This document shows, one piece after another, positions 50,731 to 61,974 of a DNA stretch of 64,000 nt. Every line of letters begins with the position of its first letter. Position 1 is the first letter of the stretch. The notes beneath the pieces are model-generated. The model saw only the letters and a program-made list of their open reading frames with translations, had not been told where the DNA came from and did not search any database. Both the position numbers and the translations under genes were made by a program. The DNA is from Pseudoroseicyclus aestuarii (GTDB lineage: Bacteria; Pseudomonadota; Alphaproteobacteria; Rhodobacterales; Rhodobacteraceae): positions 186,001 through 250,000 of the forward strand of contig NZ_QJTE01000004.1 of NCBI RefSeq assembly GCF_003217255.1. Reading direction: 5' to 3'.

Positions 50731-52263
50731 ATGGCCTCTTCTCTTTATGCCCCGCGGGTGCCGATCTTTCCGCGCCGGGTCTCGGGCTTCTACCGCCGCC
50801 TGAAGTGGCAGATCATGGCGCTGACGCTCGCGGTCTATTACCTGACCCCCTTGCTGCGCTGGGATCGCGGCCCGGCCCTGCCCGACCAGGCGGTGCTGGT
50901 CGATCTCGCCAACCGGCGCTTCTACTTCCTGTGGATCGAGATCTGGCCGCACGAATTCTACTTCGTCGCCGGCCTTCTGATCATGGCGGGGCTGGGGCTG
51001 TTTCTCTTTACCGCCGCGCTGGGCCGGGTCTGGTGCGGCTATACCTGCCCGCAGACCGTCTGGACCGATCTCTTCCTGCTGGTCGAGCGCCGGGTCGAGG
51101 GCGACCGCAACGCCCGGCTGCGCCTGCACCAGGCGCCCTGGAGCGCGCGCAAGGCGCGGCTGCGGCTGACGAAATGGACGCTCTGGTTGGTGATCTCGGT
51201 CCTGACGGGCGGGGCATGGGTCTTCTACCTCGCCGATGCGCCGATGCTGGCGCGGGATCTCGCGACCTTCTCGGCGCCGCCGGTGGCCTGGGCGACCATC
51301 GCCCTGCTGACGGCCACGACCTTCACCTTCGGCGGCTTCATGCGCGAGCAGATCTGCATCTATGCCTGCCCCTGGCCGCGCATCCAGGGCGCGATGATGG
51401 ACGAAGGCACGCTGACGGTCGCCTACCGCGACCGGCGCGGAGAGCCGCGGGGCCGCGGCCTCAAGCGCAAGGGCGGCAAGGTAGAGGCGCCGCAGGAGGT
51501 GACGCGCGCCGCCGGCCCGCAGATCGGCGGACGCTCTCCCGTGCTGCCGCTGCAGATCCGCGAGGGGCGCGCCGTGCTCGGCGCCGCGCCGGGCGCCGGC
51601 GCGGAAGGCCCCGGCGACTGCATCGACTGCAATGCCTGCGTCAACGTCTGCCCCATGGGCATCGACATCCGCGACGGCCAGCAGATGGCCTGCATCACCT
51701 GCGCGCTCTGCATCGACGCCTGCGACGAGGTGATGGAGAAGGTCGGCCGCCCGCGCGGGCTGATCGACTACGTCGCCCTCTCCGACGCCGGGGCGGAGCA
51801 GGCGGAGGAGACGCCGCTCCGGCGCAGCGTGCTGCGGCCCCGCAACATCCTGTACTTCGGCCTCTGGGCCGCCATCGGGGCCGGGCTGATCGCCGCGCTT
51901 CTGCTGCGCCCGATGCTGCAGCTGACCGTCGCGCCGGTGCGCAACCCGACCTTCGTCACCCTCTCGGACGGCAGCATCCGCAACGCCTACGACCTGCGCC
52001 TGCGCAACCGCGAGGGCGCGGCGCAGGAGATCGCGCTGACGCTGGAGGGGCCGGAGGCGCTGGTCCTTTCGGTCGAGGGGGCGGGCACGGAGGCGGTGCC
52101 GGTTCAGGCCGACACGCAGCGCGCCATCCGCGTCTATGTCACCGCCGCCCCCGGCACCGCGCCGGCCGAAGCGGCCCGCACCGGCTTCGAGATCGCCGCC
52201 CGCGACGCCATGACCGGCGAGACGGCGCGCATCGCCACCACCTTCACCGGAGAGGCCCGATGA
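50731..52263 (+). CDS. ccoG: Cytochrome cbb3 oxidase accessory protein CcoG (FixG/RdxA)
   Basis: 510 aa from ATG 50731. Polytopic membrane protein with CGYTCPQTVWTDLFLL and QICIYACPWPRIQGAMMDE, the NapH-like Cys-Pro motifs, then a ferredoxin domain at about 298-330 with CIDCNACVNVCP and CITCALCIDAC, for two 4Fe-4S clusters. A periplasmic Ig-like C-terminal domain follows. CcoG acts as a cupric reductase delivering Cu(I) for the CuB site of CcoN. Overlaps ccoH. Confidence 0.96.
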   Translation: MASSLYAPRVPIFPRRVSGFYRRLKWQIMALTLAVYYLTPLLRWDRGPALPDQAVLVDLANRRFYFLWIEIWPHEFYFVAGLLIMAGLGLFLFTAALGRVWCGYTCPQTVWTDLFLLVERRVEGDRNARLRLHQAPWSARKARLRLTKWTLWLVISVLTGGAWVFYLADAPMLARDLATFSAPPVAWATIALLTATTFTFGGFMREQICIYACPWPRIQGAMMDEGTLTVAYRDRRGEPRGRGLKRKGGKVEAPQEVTRAAGPQIGGRSPVLPLQIREGRAVLGAAPGAGAEGPGDCIDCNACVNVCPMGIDIRDGQQMACITCALCIDACDEVMEKVGRPRGLIDYVALSDAGAEQAEETPLRRSVLRPRNILYFGLWAAIGAGLIAALLLRPMLQLTVAPVRNPTFVTLSDGSIRNAYDLRLRNREGAAQEIALTLEGPEALVLSVEGAGTEAVPVQADTQRAIRVYVTAAPGTAPAEAARTGFEIAARDAMTGETARIATTFTGEAR

Positions 52264-52721
52264 TCACAAACAGCAAACCCGCCGGCGGCCTGACCGGGCG
52301 CCATGTCCTTGCGATGTTCCTCGGGGCCTTCGGCGTGATCATCGCCGTGAACCTCGTGCTCGCCTTCACCGCGGTGCGGACCTTTTCCGGCATGGAGGTC
52401 GCCAATTCCTACGTCGCGAGCCAAAGCTTCGACCGCCGCCGCGAGGCGCAGGAGGCGCTGGGATGGACGCCGCAGGTCAGCTACGCGGATGGTATCCTGC
52501 GCCTCGCCGTGCATGACGCGGCGGGCGGCACCGTCGATCCCGCGCGCTTCTCGGCCGTGGTGGGGCGGCCGACCATGCGGCGGCAGGACCATGCCCTGGA
52601 CTTCGACGCCCGCGGCCGCGCGCCGCTGCTGCTGGCGCCCGGCCGCTGGCGCATCGACCTGCAGGGCGAGACCGGCGGCGCGCCCTTCGTGCAGGCCCTG
52701 ACCCTCGAGGTCGCGCCATGA
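52260..52721 (+). CDS. ccoH: Cytochrome cbb3 oxidase maturation protein CcoH (FixH)
   Basis: 153 aa. N-terminal membrane segment HVLAMFLGAFGVIIAVNLVLAFTAVRTFSG, then EVANSYVASQSFDRRREAQEALGW, the FixH family signature, and a periplasmic beta domain. Needed for oxidase assembly. Start overlaps ccoG stop and its end overlaps ccoI. Confidence 0.92.
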   Translation: MITNSKPAGGLTGRHVLAMFLGAFGVIIAVNLVLAFTAVRTFSGMEVANSYVASQSFDRRREAQEALGWTPQVSYADGILRLAVHDAAGGTVDPARFSAVVGRPTMRRQDHALDFDARGRAPLLLAPGRWRIDLQGETGGAPFVQALTLEVAP

Positions 52722-54862
52722 CCGCCGCCTGCCCCGCCTGCGGCGGCGCCGCCCAGATTGCCGAGGCGGCGGCACGCAGACCCGCGCCGCAGGGCATCGT
52801 CCTGCACCTGCCGGACATCAGCTGCGCCGCCTGCATCGCCTCGGTCGAGGGTACGCTGCACGCGCAGCCCGGCCTGCAGGAGGCGCGGGTGAACCTTTCG
52901 CGCAAGCAGGTCGTGGCCAAGGGCACCAACCTAGAGGCCGACCGCCTGATCGCCGCGCTGGCCGCCGCCGGGCACCGCGCGCAGGAGCTTGGCGAGGGGG
53001 CCACGGCGCGGCAGGACGGCGGCCTGCGCGACCTGCTGCTGCGCACCGGCATCGCCGGCTTCGCGATGATGAACGTCATGCTGCTGTCCGTCGCCGTCTG
53101 GTCCGGCGCGGCGGATGCCACGGCGCGCCTGTTTCACCTGATCTCGGCGGCCATCGCCCTGCCCGCCGTGGCCTATGCCGCGCGGCCCTTCTTCGCCTCG
53201 GCGCTGGGGGCGCTGCGGCACGGGCGGCTGAACATGGACGTGCCGATCTCGCTTGCCATCGCTCTGGCCGCGGGCGCCTCGCTTGTCGGGGCGCTGACGG
53301 GATCGGCGGGGCACAGCTGGTTCGACGCTGCGCTGGCGCTGACCTTCTTCCTGCTGATCGGGCGCACGCTGGACCATGCCGGGCGCAGTGCCGCCCGCTC
53401 TGCCGCGGCAGAGCTTGCGGCGCTGAACGTGCCGCAGGCCGTGCTGCTGACCGAGGACGGGCGCCGCGTCGTCCGCTCGGACAGCCTCGTCGCGGGGGAC
53501 GTGATCGCGCTGCGTCCCGGCGACAGGCTGCCCGCCGACGGCATCGTGACAGAGGGGCGCAGCGACATCGACCGCTCTGCCCTGACCGGGGAATCGGCGC
53601 CCGTTCCCGTCGCGCCCGGCGACAGCCTGATGGCCGGCGAGGTGGCGCTGTCCGGGGCCCTGACCCTGCGGGTGCTGCGCGCGGGGAAGGACACGGCCCT
53701 GAACCGGCTGTCCGACCTCGTCGCCACGGCCGAGATGCAACGCTCTCGCTTCACCGGCCTCGCCGACCGCGCCGCCCGCGCCTATGCGCCGCTGGTGCAT
53801 CTGCTGGGGCTGGTGGCCTTCGCCGGCTGGTGGGCCGGAACGAGCGAGGCCTGGCGCGCGCTCGACGTCGCGATCTCGGTGCTGGTCATCACCTGCCCCT
53901 GCGCGCTGGGCCTCGCCATTCCGGCGGTCTCGGTGGTGGCGACGGGGCGGCTGTTCCGCCGCGGCCTTCTGGTCAAGTCGCGCACCGCGCTCGAGCGGAC
54001 GGCGGCGATCGACCTCGTGGTCTTCGACAAGACCGGCACGCTGACCACCGGCGAGGCGCGGCTGACGAGCGCCCCGCCGCGCGAGGCGCTCGCCCTGGCC
54101 GCGGCATTGGCCGCGGGGTCCTCCCATCCCTATTCGCGCGCCATCGCCCGCGCCGCAGAGGAGGCCGGGATCGCCCCCGCCCCGGTGCAGGACGCGCAGG
54201 AGCGTGCGGGTCTGGGGATCGAGGCGCGGCACGAGGGGCGAGTGATCCGCCTTGGCCGCCCCTCGTGGATCGGCGCCTCGGGCGACGGCGTCGCGCTGGA
54301 CGACGGCAGCGGCACACCGACCCTCTTCACCTTCGAGGAGGCGCTGCGCCCGGATGCCGCCGCAGCCGTCGCCGCGCTGCACCGGCAGGGGCTGGAGGTG
54401 GCGCTGCTGTCGGGCGACACCGCCCTGCCCTGCCGGCGGGTGGCAGAGAGCCTTGGCATCGAAACCCTGCAGGCCGCGATGACGCCCGAGGAGAAGGCGG
54501 ATTGGATCCGCGCCCGCAGCGCGACCGGTCGGCGCGTCCTGATGGTCGGCGACGGGCTGAACGACACCGGCGCGCTCTCCCTCGCCCATGCCTCGGTCGC
54601 GCTGGGATCGGGCCTCGACGCCGCGCAGAAGGCTGCGGATGTGGTGCTGCTGTCGGGGCAGCTGACCCGGATCCCCGAATTGCTGTCGATCAGCCGCCGG
54701 AGCCTGGGACGGATGCGGCAGAACATCGCCCTGTCGCTGGGCTACAACGTGATCGCCGTTCCGGTGGCGCTGGCCGGCCTTGCGACGCCGCTGCTGGCGG
54801 CGCTGGCGATGTCGCTGTCTTCGCTGACCGTCTCGCTGAACGCGGCGCGGAGGCTGCGATGA
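52718..54862 (+). CDS. ccoI: Copper P1B-type ATPase for cbb3 assembly, CcoI (FixI)
   Basis: 714 aa. N-terminal CPAC at residues 5-8 and a heavy-metal domain with ISCAACIASVEG (Cys36, Cys39). Transmembrane CPC in TCPCALGLAIP at about 393, phosphorylation site DKTGTLTTG at about 436, SSHPYS at about 468, and GDGLNDTGAL at about 611. CcoI exports Cu(I) to the periplasm for CuB insertion. Overlaps ccoH and ccoS. Confidence 0.95.
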   Translation: MTAACPACGGAAQIAEAAARRPAPQGIVLHLPDISCAACIASVEGTLHAQPGLQEARVNLSRKQVVAKGTNLEADRLIAALAAAGHRAQELGEGATARQDGGLRDLLLRTGIAGFAMMNVMLLSVAVWSGAADATARLFHLISAAIALPAVAYAARPFFASALGALRHGRLNMDVPISLAIALAAGASLVGALTGSAGHSWFDAALALTFFLLIGRTLDHAGRSAARSAAAELAALNVPQAVLLTEDGRRVVRSDSLVAGDVIALRPGDRLPADGIVTEGRSDIDRSALTGESAPVPVAPGDSLMAGEVALSGALTLRVLRAGKDTALNRLSDLVATAEMQRSRFTGLADRAARAYAPLVHLLGLVAFAGWWAGTSEAWRALDVAISVLVITCPCALGLAIPAVSVVATGRLFRRGLLVKSRTALERTAAIDLVVFDKTGTLTTGEARLTSAPPREALALAAALAAGSSHPYSRAIARAAEEAGIAPAPVQDAQERAGLGIEARHEGRVIRLGRPSWIGASGDGVALDDGSGTPTLFTFEEALRPDAAAAVAALHRQGLEVALLSGDTALPCRRVAESLGIETLQAAMTPEEKADWIRARSATGRRVLMVGDGLNDTGALSLAHASVALGSGLDAAQKAADVVLLSGQLTRIPELLSISRRSLGRMRQNIALSLGYNVIAVPVALAGLATPLLAALAMSLSSLTVSLNAARRLR

Positions 54863-55044
54863 ACGTCCTTGCCGTGCTGATCCCGGTCTCGGTCGGGCTG
54901 GGCCTCGTCGGTCTTGCCGGCTTCGTCTGGACCATGCGCGCCGCCCAATACGACGATGCCGAAGGCGACCGGCACCGCGTGCTGGACGAGCGTTGGGACG
55001 AGGCGCCCCGACCGCCCGGCCAGTCAGACACCTCCCCTCGGTAG
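54859..55044 (+). CDS. ccoS: cbb3-type oxidase assembly protein CcoS
   Basis: 61 aa from ATG 54859, overlapping ccoI. One membrane segment (VLIPVSVGLGLVGLAGFVWTM) followed by AAQYDDAEGDRHRVLDE, the CcoS family signature. Needed for cofactor insertion into cbb3 oxidase. No terminator is visible after it, so some reading through to the next operon is possible. Confidence 0.93.
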   Translation: MNVLAVLIPVSVGLGLVGLAGFVWTMRAAQYDDAEGDRHRVLDERWDEAPRPPGQSDTSPR

Positions 55045-55058
55045 AGCGTGCGAAATCG

Positions 55059-55086
55059 TTGACAACTTATACGGTCTCGGTAGCCT
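55059..55086 (+). promoter_or_regulatory. Promoter of third family-5 ABC operon
   Basis: Perfect -35 TTGACA (55059-55064), 16-bp spacer and a weak -10 TAGCCT (55081-55086), 50 bp before the binding-protein start. Confidence 0.4.
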
Positions 55087-55135
55087 GATCCTGCCGGCGT
55101 CATCGTCACGCGTCGGCACCAGGGAGGAGAACGTG

Positions 55136-57058
<1,923 letters not shown>

Positions 57059-57064
57059 GCCGCC

Positions 57065-57090
57065 GGGCATCCGGCCCCGGCCGGATGCCC
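57065..57090 (+). terminator. Intercistronic hairpin, binding protein to permease
   Basis: Perfect 12-bp arms GGGCATCCGGCC (57065-57076) and GGCCGGATGCCC (57079-57090), effectively an 11-bp stem with a 4-nt loop, 6 bp after the binding-protein stop. Confidence 0.6.
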
Positions 57091-57135
57091 CCCGCGCAGC
57101 CCCCCTTAGATCGTCGTCACCGACAGGACGCCGCC

Positions 57136-58140
57136 ATGAGATCCTATGCCTTCTTCGCCCTCAAACGGTTGATTCAGCTTGCCGTGGTGGTCTTCGCTGG
57201 AACCTCGGCGGCCTTTCTGGTGGCGCATTTCTCGCCCATCTCGCCGGTCGAGACGATCATCGGCCGGGTCTCGGGGCAGTCGAGCTTCTCGCCCGCGGCC
57301 ATCGAGTCCCTGCGCGCCACGCTGACCGAGCTTTTCGGCTTCGACGAGCCGCTCTGGCAGCAGTACCTGAACTTCTGGTCGCGCTTCATCCGCGGCGACC
57401 TCGGCCCCTCGCTGATCGCCTTTCCGACCCCGGCGATGGAGCTGGTGATGCGCGCCCTGCCCTGGACCGTGGGCCTGCTGACGGTGGCCATCGTCCTGGC
57501 CTGGCTGCTGGGCAATATCCTCGGCGGGCTGGCGGGCTACTACCAGAATTCGCGCCTGCTCAAGGGGTTCGGCGTGATCGCCATCGGCATCCAGCCGATC
57601 CCCTACTACATCACCGCTTTTCTGATGGTGGTCCTCTTCGGCTACATCTGGCCCGTCATGCCGATCTCCGGCGGCTTCGCGATGGAGATCAGGCCAGCCT
57701 GGACGCTGGATTTCATCCTCACGGTCCTCTGGCACGCGCTGCTGCCGGCCGCCTCGCTGGTGCTGGCGGGGATCGGGACCTGGTTTCTCGGGATGCGGGC
57801 GCTGGTCTCGAACATCGTCACGGAAGACTACGTCACCTATGCCGAGCTCGCGGGCGTCCGCAGGGGGACCATCGTCGGCGGCTACGTCATCCGCAACGCG
57901 CTGGTGCCGCAGCTGACGGCGCTGGCGATGGCGCTGGGGGGCATCTTTTCCGGCACCATCATTACCGAGCAGGTCTTTTCCTATCCCGGCCTCGGCACAC
58001 TGCTGATCCGTGCGGTGAATGGCGGCGACTCTGGCCTCGTTCTGGCCGTGTCCTGCGTCGCGGTCATCGCCGTGGCGGCGGCGATCTTCGTGATCGACCT
58101 GCTGCACCCGCTGCTCGATCCGCGCGTGAAGGTGGGCTGA
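57136..58140 (+). CDS. ABC transporter permease, DppB type
   Basis: 334 aa from ATG 57136. Six membrane segments, starting with LIQLAVVVFAGTSAAFLVAHF. EAA loop YVTYAELAGVRRGTIVGGYVIRNAL. Pairs with the next permease, 4 bp downstream. Confidence 0.92.
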   Translation: MRSYAFFALKRLIQLAVVVFAGTSAAFLVAHFSPISPVETIIGRVSGQSSFSPAAIESLRATLTELFGFDEPLWQQYLNFWSRFIRGDLGPSLIAFPTPAMELVMRALPWTVGLLTVAIVLAWLLGNILGGLAGYYQNSRLLKGFGVIAIGIQPIPYYITAFLMVVLFGYIWPVMPISGGFAMEIRPAWTLDFILTVLWHALLPAASLVLAGIGTWFLGMRALVSNIVTEDYVTYAELAGVRRGTIVGGYVIRNALVPQLTALAMALGGIFSGTIITEQVFSYPGLGTLLIRAVNGGDSGLVLAVSCVAVIAVAAAIFVIDLLHPLLDPRVKVG

Positions 58141-58144
58141 GGGC

Positions 58145-59008
58145 ATGCTGACCACGATCCGCGACCTCTTCCGCTACAACATCGAGTTCCGCATCGGCAG
58201 CATCCTGGTGACGGTGATCGTGCTCTACTCGGGCCTGAGCTTCTTCTCGCCCTATGCGCCCGAGCAGATCTACGTCGTGATCCCCGATCAGCCGCCCTCC
58301 CTTACCTACTGGTTCGGGACCAATTCGCGCGGGCAGGACCTGTTCTGGAACCTCAGCTTCGCCTTTCGCAACACGCTGGTCTTCGGCCTGATCGTCGCGG
58401 TCCTCAGCCGCGTGATCTCCATCGTGGTGGGGATGACGGCGGGCTACATGGGCGGAATGACCGACCGGGTGCTGATGTTCTTCAACGACATCTTCGTCGC
58501 CCTGCCGATCTTCCCGATCCTGATCCTGTTCTACTTCGTCCTGCGCAACGATCTGGACACCTACACGCTGGCGCTGATCATGGCCTGCCTCGGCTGGGCC
58601 TTCGACGCGCGGCTGATCCGCTCCGTCGCGCTGGGACTGCGGCATCGGGAGTTCACGCGGCAAGCGACATTCGCCGGCATGGGCCCGGTGCGCATCATGG
58701 TCGAGGAGCATCTGCCCTACGTCATGCCGATCATCTTCTCGACCGCCATGGCCAACATGATCTGGTCGATCGGCTTCGAGGTGACGCTGGGCGTGCTGGG
58801 CTTCACCAACCTCAACATCCCGACCATCGGCACGACGCTCTACTGGGCCAACAGCCATTCGGCGATGCTGGTCGGCACTTGGTGGTGGATCATGATCCCC
58901 GTCATCCTGATCATCCTGACCTTCCTGGGCCTGTTCCTGCTGGCGGTCTCGATCAACGAGCACATCGATCCGCGCAGCCGCCTGCGCCGCATGGGAGGCG
59001 CCGAATGA
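58145..59008 (+). CDS. ABC transporter permease, DppC type
   Basis: 287 aa. First membrane segment after residue 15 (IGSILVTVIVLYSGLSFFSPY), then the DppC signature YWFGTNSRGQDLFWNLSFAF and five more segments. EAA-like loop HREFTRQATFAGMGPVRIMVEEHLPYV, less regular than usual (no clear EAA). Overlaps the following ATPase by four bases. Confidence 0.91.
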   Translation: MLTTIRDLFRYNIEFRIGSILVTVIVLYSGLSFFSPYAPEQIYVVIPDQPPSLTYWFGTNSRGQDLFWNLSFAFRNTLVFGLIVAVLSRVISIVVGMTAGYMGGMTDRVLMFFNDIFVALPIFPILILFYFVLRNDLDTYTLALIMACLGWAFDARLIRSVALGLRHREFTRQATFAGMGPVRIMVEEHLPYVMPIIFSTAMANMIWSIGFEVTLGVLGFTNLNIPTIGTTLYWANSHSAMLVGTWWWIMIPVILIILTFLGLFLLAVSINEHIDPRSRLRRMGGAE

Positions 59009-60042
59009 CGGGCCCGATCCTGACGGTCGAGGGCCTGAAGGCCTATTACCAGATCTGCCAATTTGGCCAGCACCTCGAGGTGCGCGCCGTCGACGACATC
59101 AGCCTGCAGATCGAACGCGGCGAGGTCTACGGCATCGCCGGCGAAAGCTCGAGCGGGAAGACCAGCCTGATCAAGGTCCTCGCCGCCGCGACGCGGCCGC
59201 CGCTGCGCGTGGTCGGCGGCAGCGCGCGCTACGATTTCGGCGGCAAGGGCATCGATCCGACCACCGCCAGCGAGGCCGAGATCCGCGCCATCCGCTGGAG
59301 GCACCTGAGCTACATCATGCAAGGCTCGATGAGCGTGCTGAACCCGGTGCGCCGGATCGAACGCACGTTCCGCGACTTCGCCCAGCGCCCGCTGGGCCTG
59401 AGCGGCGCCGCCTACCGCGACCGGATCGAGGAGCATCTCGATCACCTGCGCCTTCCGAAAAGCGTGCTGCGCGCCTATCCGCACGAGCTGTCGGGCGGGA
59501 TGCGCCAGCGCGTGACCATCGGGCTGGCCACCGTCTGCCGCCCCGACTTCATGATCGCGGACGAGCCGACGACGGCGCTGGACGTGGTGGTGCAGAAGGA
59601 CGTGCTGTCGCTGCTGCGCACCGTGCAGCAGGACATGGGCGCCTCGATCATCTTCGTCACGCATGACATGTCGGTCCATGCCAACATGGCCGACCGGATC
59701 GGCATCATCTACGCCGGCCGGCTGGTCGAGGAGGGGCCGACGCGCACCCTCTTCACCCGGTCGCGCCACCCCTATACCGCCCATCTCGTCGCCAGCCTGC
59801 CGGTGATCGGCGACACCCGGCCCCGCCCCGCGCTGGAGGGGCGCCCGCCGAGCCTCGCCAATCCGCCAAGGGGCTGCCGCTTTCACCCGCGCTGCCCGCT
59901 GGCGATCGAGCGCTGCGCCCGCGAGGTGCCGCCGCTGGAGGCCGTCGGCCAGCGCCACAGATCCGCCTGCTGGCGGGCCGAGGACGTCAGGCCGCTGCTG
60001 ATCCCCGGCGAGACGGGCCAGACCGCCATGGTGCAGGCATGA
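59005..60042 (+). CDS. ABC transporter ATPase, DppD/OppD type
   Basis: 345 aa from ATG 59005. Walker A is GESSSGKTS at about 46, with Ser-Ser where Ser-Gly is usual. Q-loop YIMQGSMSVLNPVRRI has Gln-Gly-Ser in place of QDP. Signature LSGGMRQRVTIGLA, Walker B MIADEPTTALDV, H-loop FVTHDMSVH. The C-terminal Cys-rich peptide-importer motif is CRFHPRCPLAIERC with a further Cys. Overlaps the second ATPase by four bases. Confidence 0.92.
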   Translation: MTGPILTVEGLKAYYQICQFGQHLEVRAVDDISLQIERGEVYGIAGESSSGKTSLIKVLAAATRPPLRVVGGSARYDFGGKGIDPTTASEAEIRAIRWRHLSYIMQGSMSVLNPVRRIERTFRDFAQRPLGLSGAAYRDRIEEHLDHLRLPKSVLRAYPHELSGGMRQRVTIGLATVCRPDFMIADEPTTALDVVVQKDVLSLLRTVQQDMGASIIFVTHDMSVHANMADRIGIIYAGRLVEEGPTRTLFTRSRHPYTAHLVASLPVIGDTRPRPALEGRPPSLANPPRGCRFHPRCPLAIERCAREVPPLEAVGQRHRSACWRAEDVRPLLIPGETGQTAMVQA

Positions 60043-60959
60043 GCGCGCTTCTCGAGGTCGATGCCGTCTCCAAGAGCTTTCCGATGGGCGGGCTGCTGTC
60101 GCGCGAGCAGATCGAGGCGGTCGTCGACATCGATGTCACGCTGCTGCAGGACCGGCCCGAGATCTTCACCATCGTCGGCGAATCCGGCTCGGGCAAGACG
60201 ACGCTGGCGCGGCTGATCCTGGGGCTGGAGACGCCGACGCGGGGCGAGATCCGGCATCTGGGACAGCCGGTCGGCGCGGGGCGCTTCGGCGCGCAGCGGC
60301 ATGCCTTCATGTCCGCGGTGCAGCCGGTGTTCCAGAACCCCTTCGAGGCCTTCAACCCGCTGAAACGCGTGGACCGCTACCTCGCCTCGACCGCGCGCGC
60401 CTTTCGCAGCTTGACCCGCCGCGCCGAGATCGAGGCGGCGATGGATGCGGCGCTGGTGGATGTCGGCCTCTCGCTCGAGGAGATCCGCGGCCGCTACCCG
60501 CACGAGCTGTCGGGCGGCCAGCTGCAGCGCGCCGCCATCGCCCGGGCGCTGGTCTGCGAGGCGCGGATCCTGATCGCGGACGAGCCGGTCTCGATGGTCG
60601 ATGCCTCGCTGCGCATGGCGATCGTGAACCTCCTGCGCCGCCTGCGCGACGACAAGGGCGTCACGGTGATCTACATCACCCACGACCTTGCCACGGCCTA
60701 CTACATCTCGGACCGGATCATGATCATGCAGAAGGGCCGCGTGGTCGAGACGGGGCCGGCGCGGCGGGTTCTGAACGCGCCGCAGCACCCCTATTCGCGG
60801 CTGCTCAAGGCCTCGGTCCTCTCGGCGGCCGATGCCGGGCAAGGCAACCTCGCGCCCGCGCAGGACCTGTTTGAGGCCAGCCAGGAGGCGCTGGAGGTCG
60901 CGCGGGACAGCCGGATGATCGACCTCGGAGAGGGGCACAGCGTCAGGCGGGCGGGCTGA
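60039..60959 (+). CDS. ABC transporter ATPase, DppF/OppF type
   Basis: 306 aa. Walker A GESGSGKTT at about 48, Q-loop PVFQNPFEAFNPLKRV, signature LSGGQLQRAAIARALV, Walker B LIADEPVSMVDASLR, H-loop YITHDLATAYYIS. The C-terminal HPYSRLLKASVL block is typical. Last gene of the operon; followed by a convergent gene across a hairpin. Confidence 0.92.
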   Translation: MSALLEVDAVSKSFPMGGLLSREQIEAVVDIDVTLLQDRPEIFTIVGESGSGKTTLARLILGLETPTRGEIRHLGQPVGAGRFGAQRHAFMSAVQPVFQNPFEAFNPLKRVDRYLASTARAFRSLTRRAEIEAAMDAALVDVGLSLEEIRGRYPHELSGGQLQRAAIARALVCEARILIADEPVSMVDASLRMAIVNLLRRLRDDKGVTVIYITHDLATAYYISDRIMIMQKGRVVETGPARRVLNAPQHPYSRLLKASVLSAADAGQGNLAPAQDLFEASQEALEVARDSRMIDLGEGHSVRRAG

Positions 60960-60961
60960 CG

Positions 60962-60979
60962 GGGCGCGTCCCGGCGCCC
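60962..60979. terminator. Bidirectional hairpin between convergent genes
   Basis: GGGCGC (60962-60967) and GCGCCC (60974-60979) with a 6-nt loop in the 36-bp gap. Confidence 0.4.
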
Positions 60980-60995
60980 GCTAACACCCCCGCCC

Positions 60996-61796
60996 TCAGG
61001 CCAGCAGCCGCCACAGCATCACGAGGGCCATGCCCATCATCGCGAGGTTCTCGCTCAGGCTGACGAAGCCCAGCGGCACGTTGGAGCCGCCGCCGACGCA
61101 GGCGCACTTGAGCTTGCGCTTGTCGATATAGACCGCCTTGAACACGCTCCAGGCGCCGATGGTCGAGACGACGAGCGCGGCCGGCGCGGCGAGCCATGTC
61201 AGCAGCATCCCGGCCATCAGCACGCCGGCGCCCGTCTCGACCCAGGGGTAGATGTAGCCGTAGGGGACCCAGCGCCGCGCCAGAACGTCGTAGTTCAGGA
61301 ACATGGTGCTGAAGCTCTCGATATCGCGCAGCTTCTGCATGCCCAGCAGGATCATCGAGATCGAGACGAACCAGCCCAGCGTCTGCCAGGTCACCGCGCC
61401 GAGAAACCCGACGGAAAGCGCCAGCGCCGTCGCCGCCGCCACCGCAAAAAGGATGATGACGGGGCTGTAGGTCGTGGCCTTGGGGTCGTAGCCGGTCAGC
61501 TGCTGGCGCAGCGCGTCGTAGCCGCCGACACGCTCCCCCTCGATCCAGACCTGCGGCGTGGTCGGGACGTCGTGGCGCGCCTTGAAGGCATCAACCTCGT
61601 CGCGGCTGCGGAACAGCCGGTCGTCGACCTCGTAGCCTTGCCGGTCCAGCAGCCATCGCGCCTTCTGCCCCGAGGGGCAGAGGTGGCCCGGCAGCGCCAT
61701 GCGGTAGAGCACGGCGGTCTTCCCGGTCGCGGCGGCGGCGGGATCGCCGCTGACGTCAGAGACGTTGCGTGTACCTTCTAGGATGTCCTTGGGCAT
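60996..61796 (-). CDS. Glutaredoxin-MauE/DoxX fusion membrane protein
   Basis: 266 aa from ATG 61796 (GGAGG 5 bases upstream); ATG 61811 is possible. The N-terminal glutaredoxin-like domain (about 28-102) has LCPSGQKARWLLDRQGYEV, with Cys40-Pro-Ser-Gly in place of CPYC, and the cis-Pro loop VPTTPQVWI. A four-helix membrane domain of the MauE/DoxX type follows (about 112-266), with KLKCACVGG near 231-233, a CxC also seen in MauE relatives. Probably a membrane thiol-disulfide protein. It is divergent from a CsoR-type copper sensor with a CsoR-like site in the gap, so it may be copper-induced. Confidence 0.85.
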   Translation of the reverse strand: MPKDILEGTRNVSDVSGDPAAAATGKTAVLYRMALPGHLCPSGQKARWLLDRQGYEVDDRLFRSRDEVDAFKARHDVPTTPQVWIEGERVGGYDALRQQLTGYDPKATTYSPVIILFAVAAATALALSVGFLGAVTWQTLGWFVSISMILLGMQKLRDIESFSTMFLNYDVLARRWVPYGYIYPWVETGAGVLMAGMLLTWLAAPAALVVSTIGAWSVFKAVYIDKRKLKCACVGGGSNVPLGFVSLSENLAMMGMALVMLWRLLA

Positions 61797-61887
61797 GGGG
61801 GCCTCCGGCATGTCTGGTCTGTCTTGTCCCCGGGGCGGGCCGGGGACCTCGTGGGGCACCGGCTGTGCCGCCCACGGCGACAGACCT

Positions 61888-61904
61888 ATACCCATGGGGG
61901 GTAT
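61888..61904. promoter_or_regulatory. CsoR-type operator
   Basis: ATACCC-N5-GGGTAT, a perfect 6-bp dyad with a GC-rich centre, close to known CsoR sites such as that before B. subtilis copZA. It lies about halfway between the divergent csoR and glutaredoxin-MauE starts. Confidence 0.75.
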
Positions 61905-61974
61905 CTTCAAGGGGGCCGGCGATCTTTGCGCGCGCCTCTCGACATCGACCGCCCGCGTCCCCTTATATCCCGGC

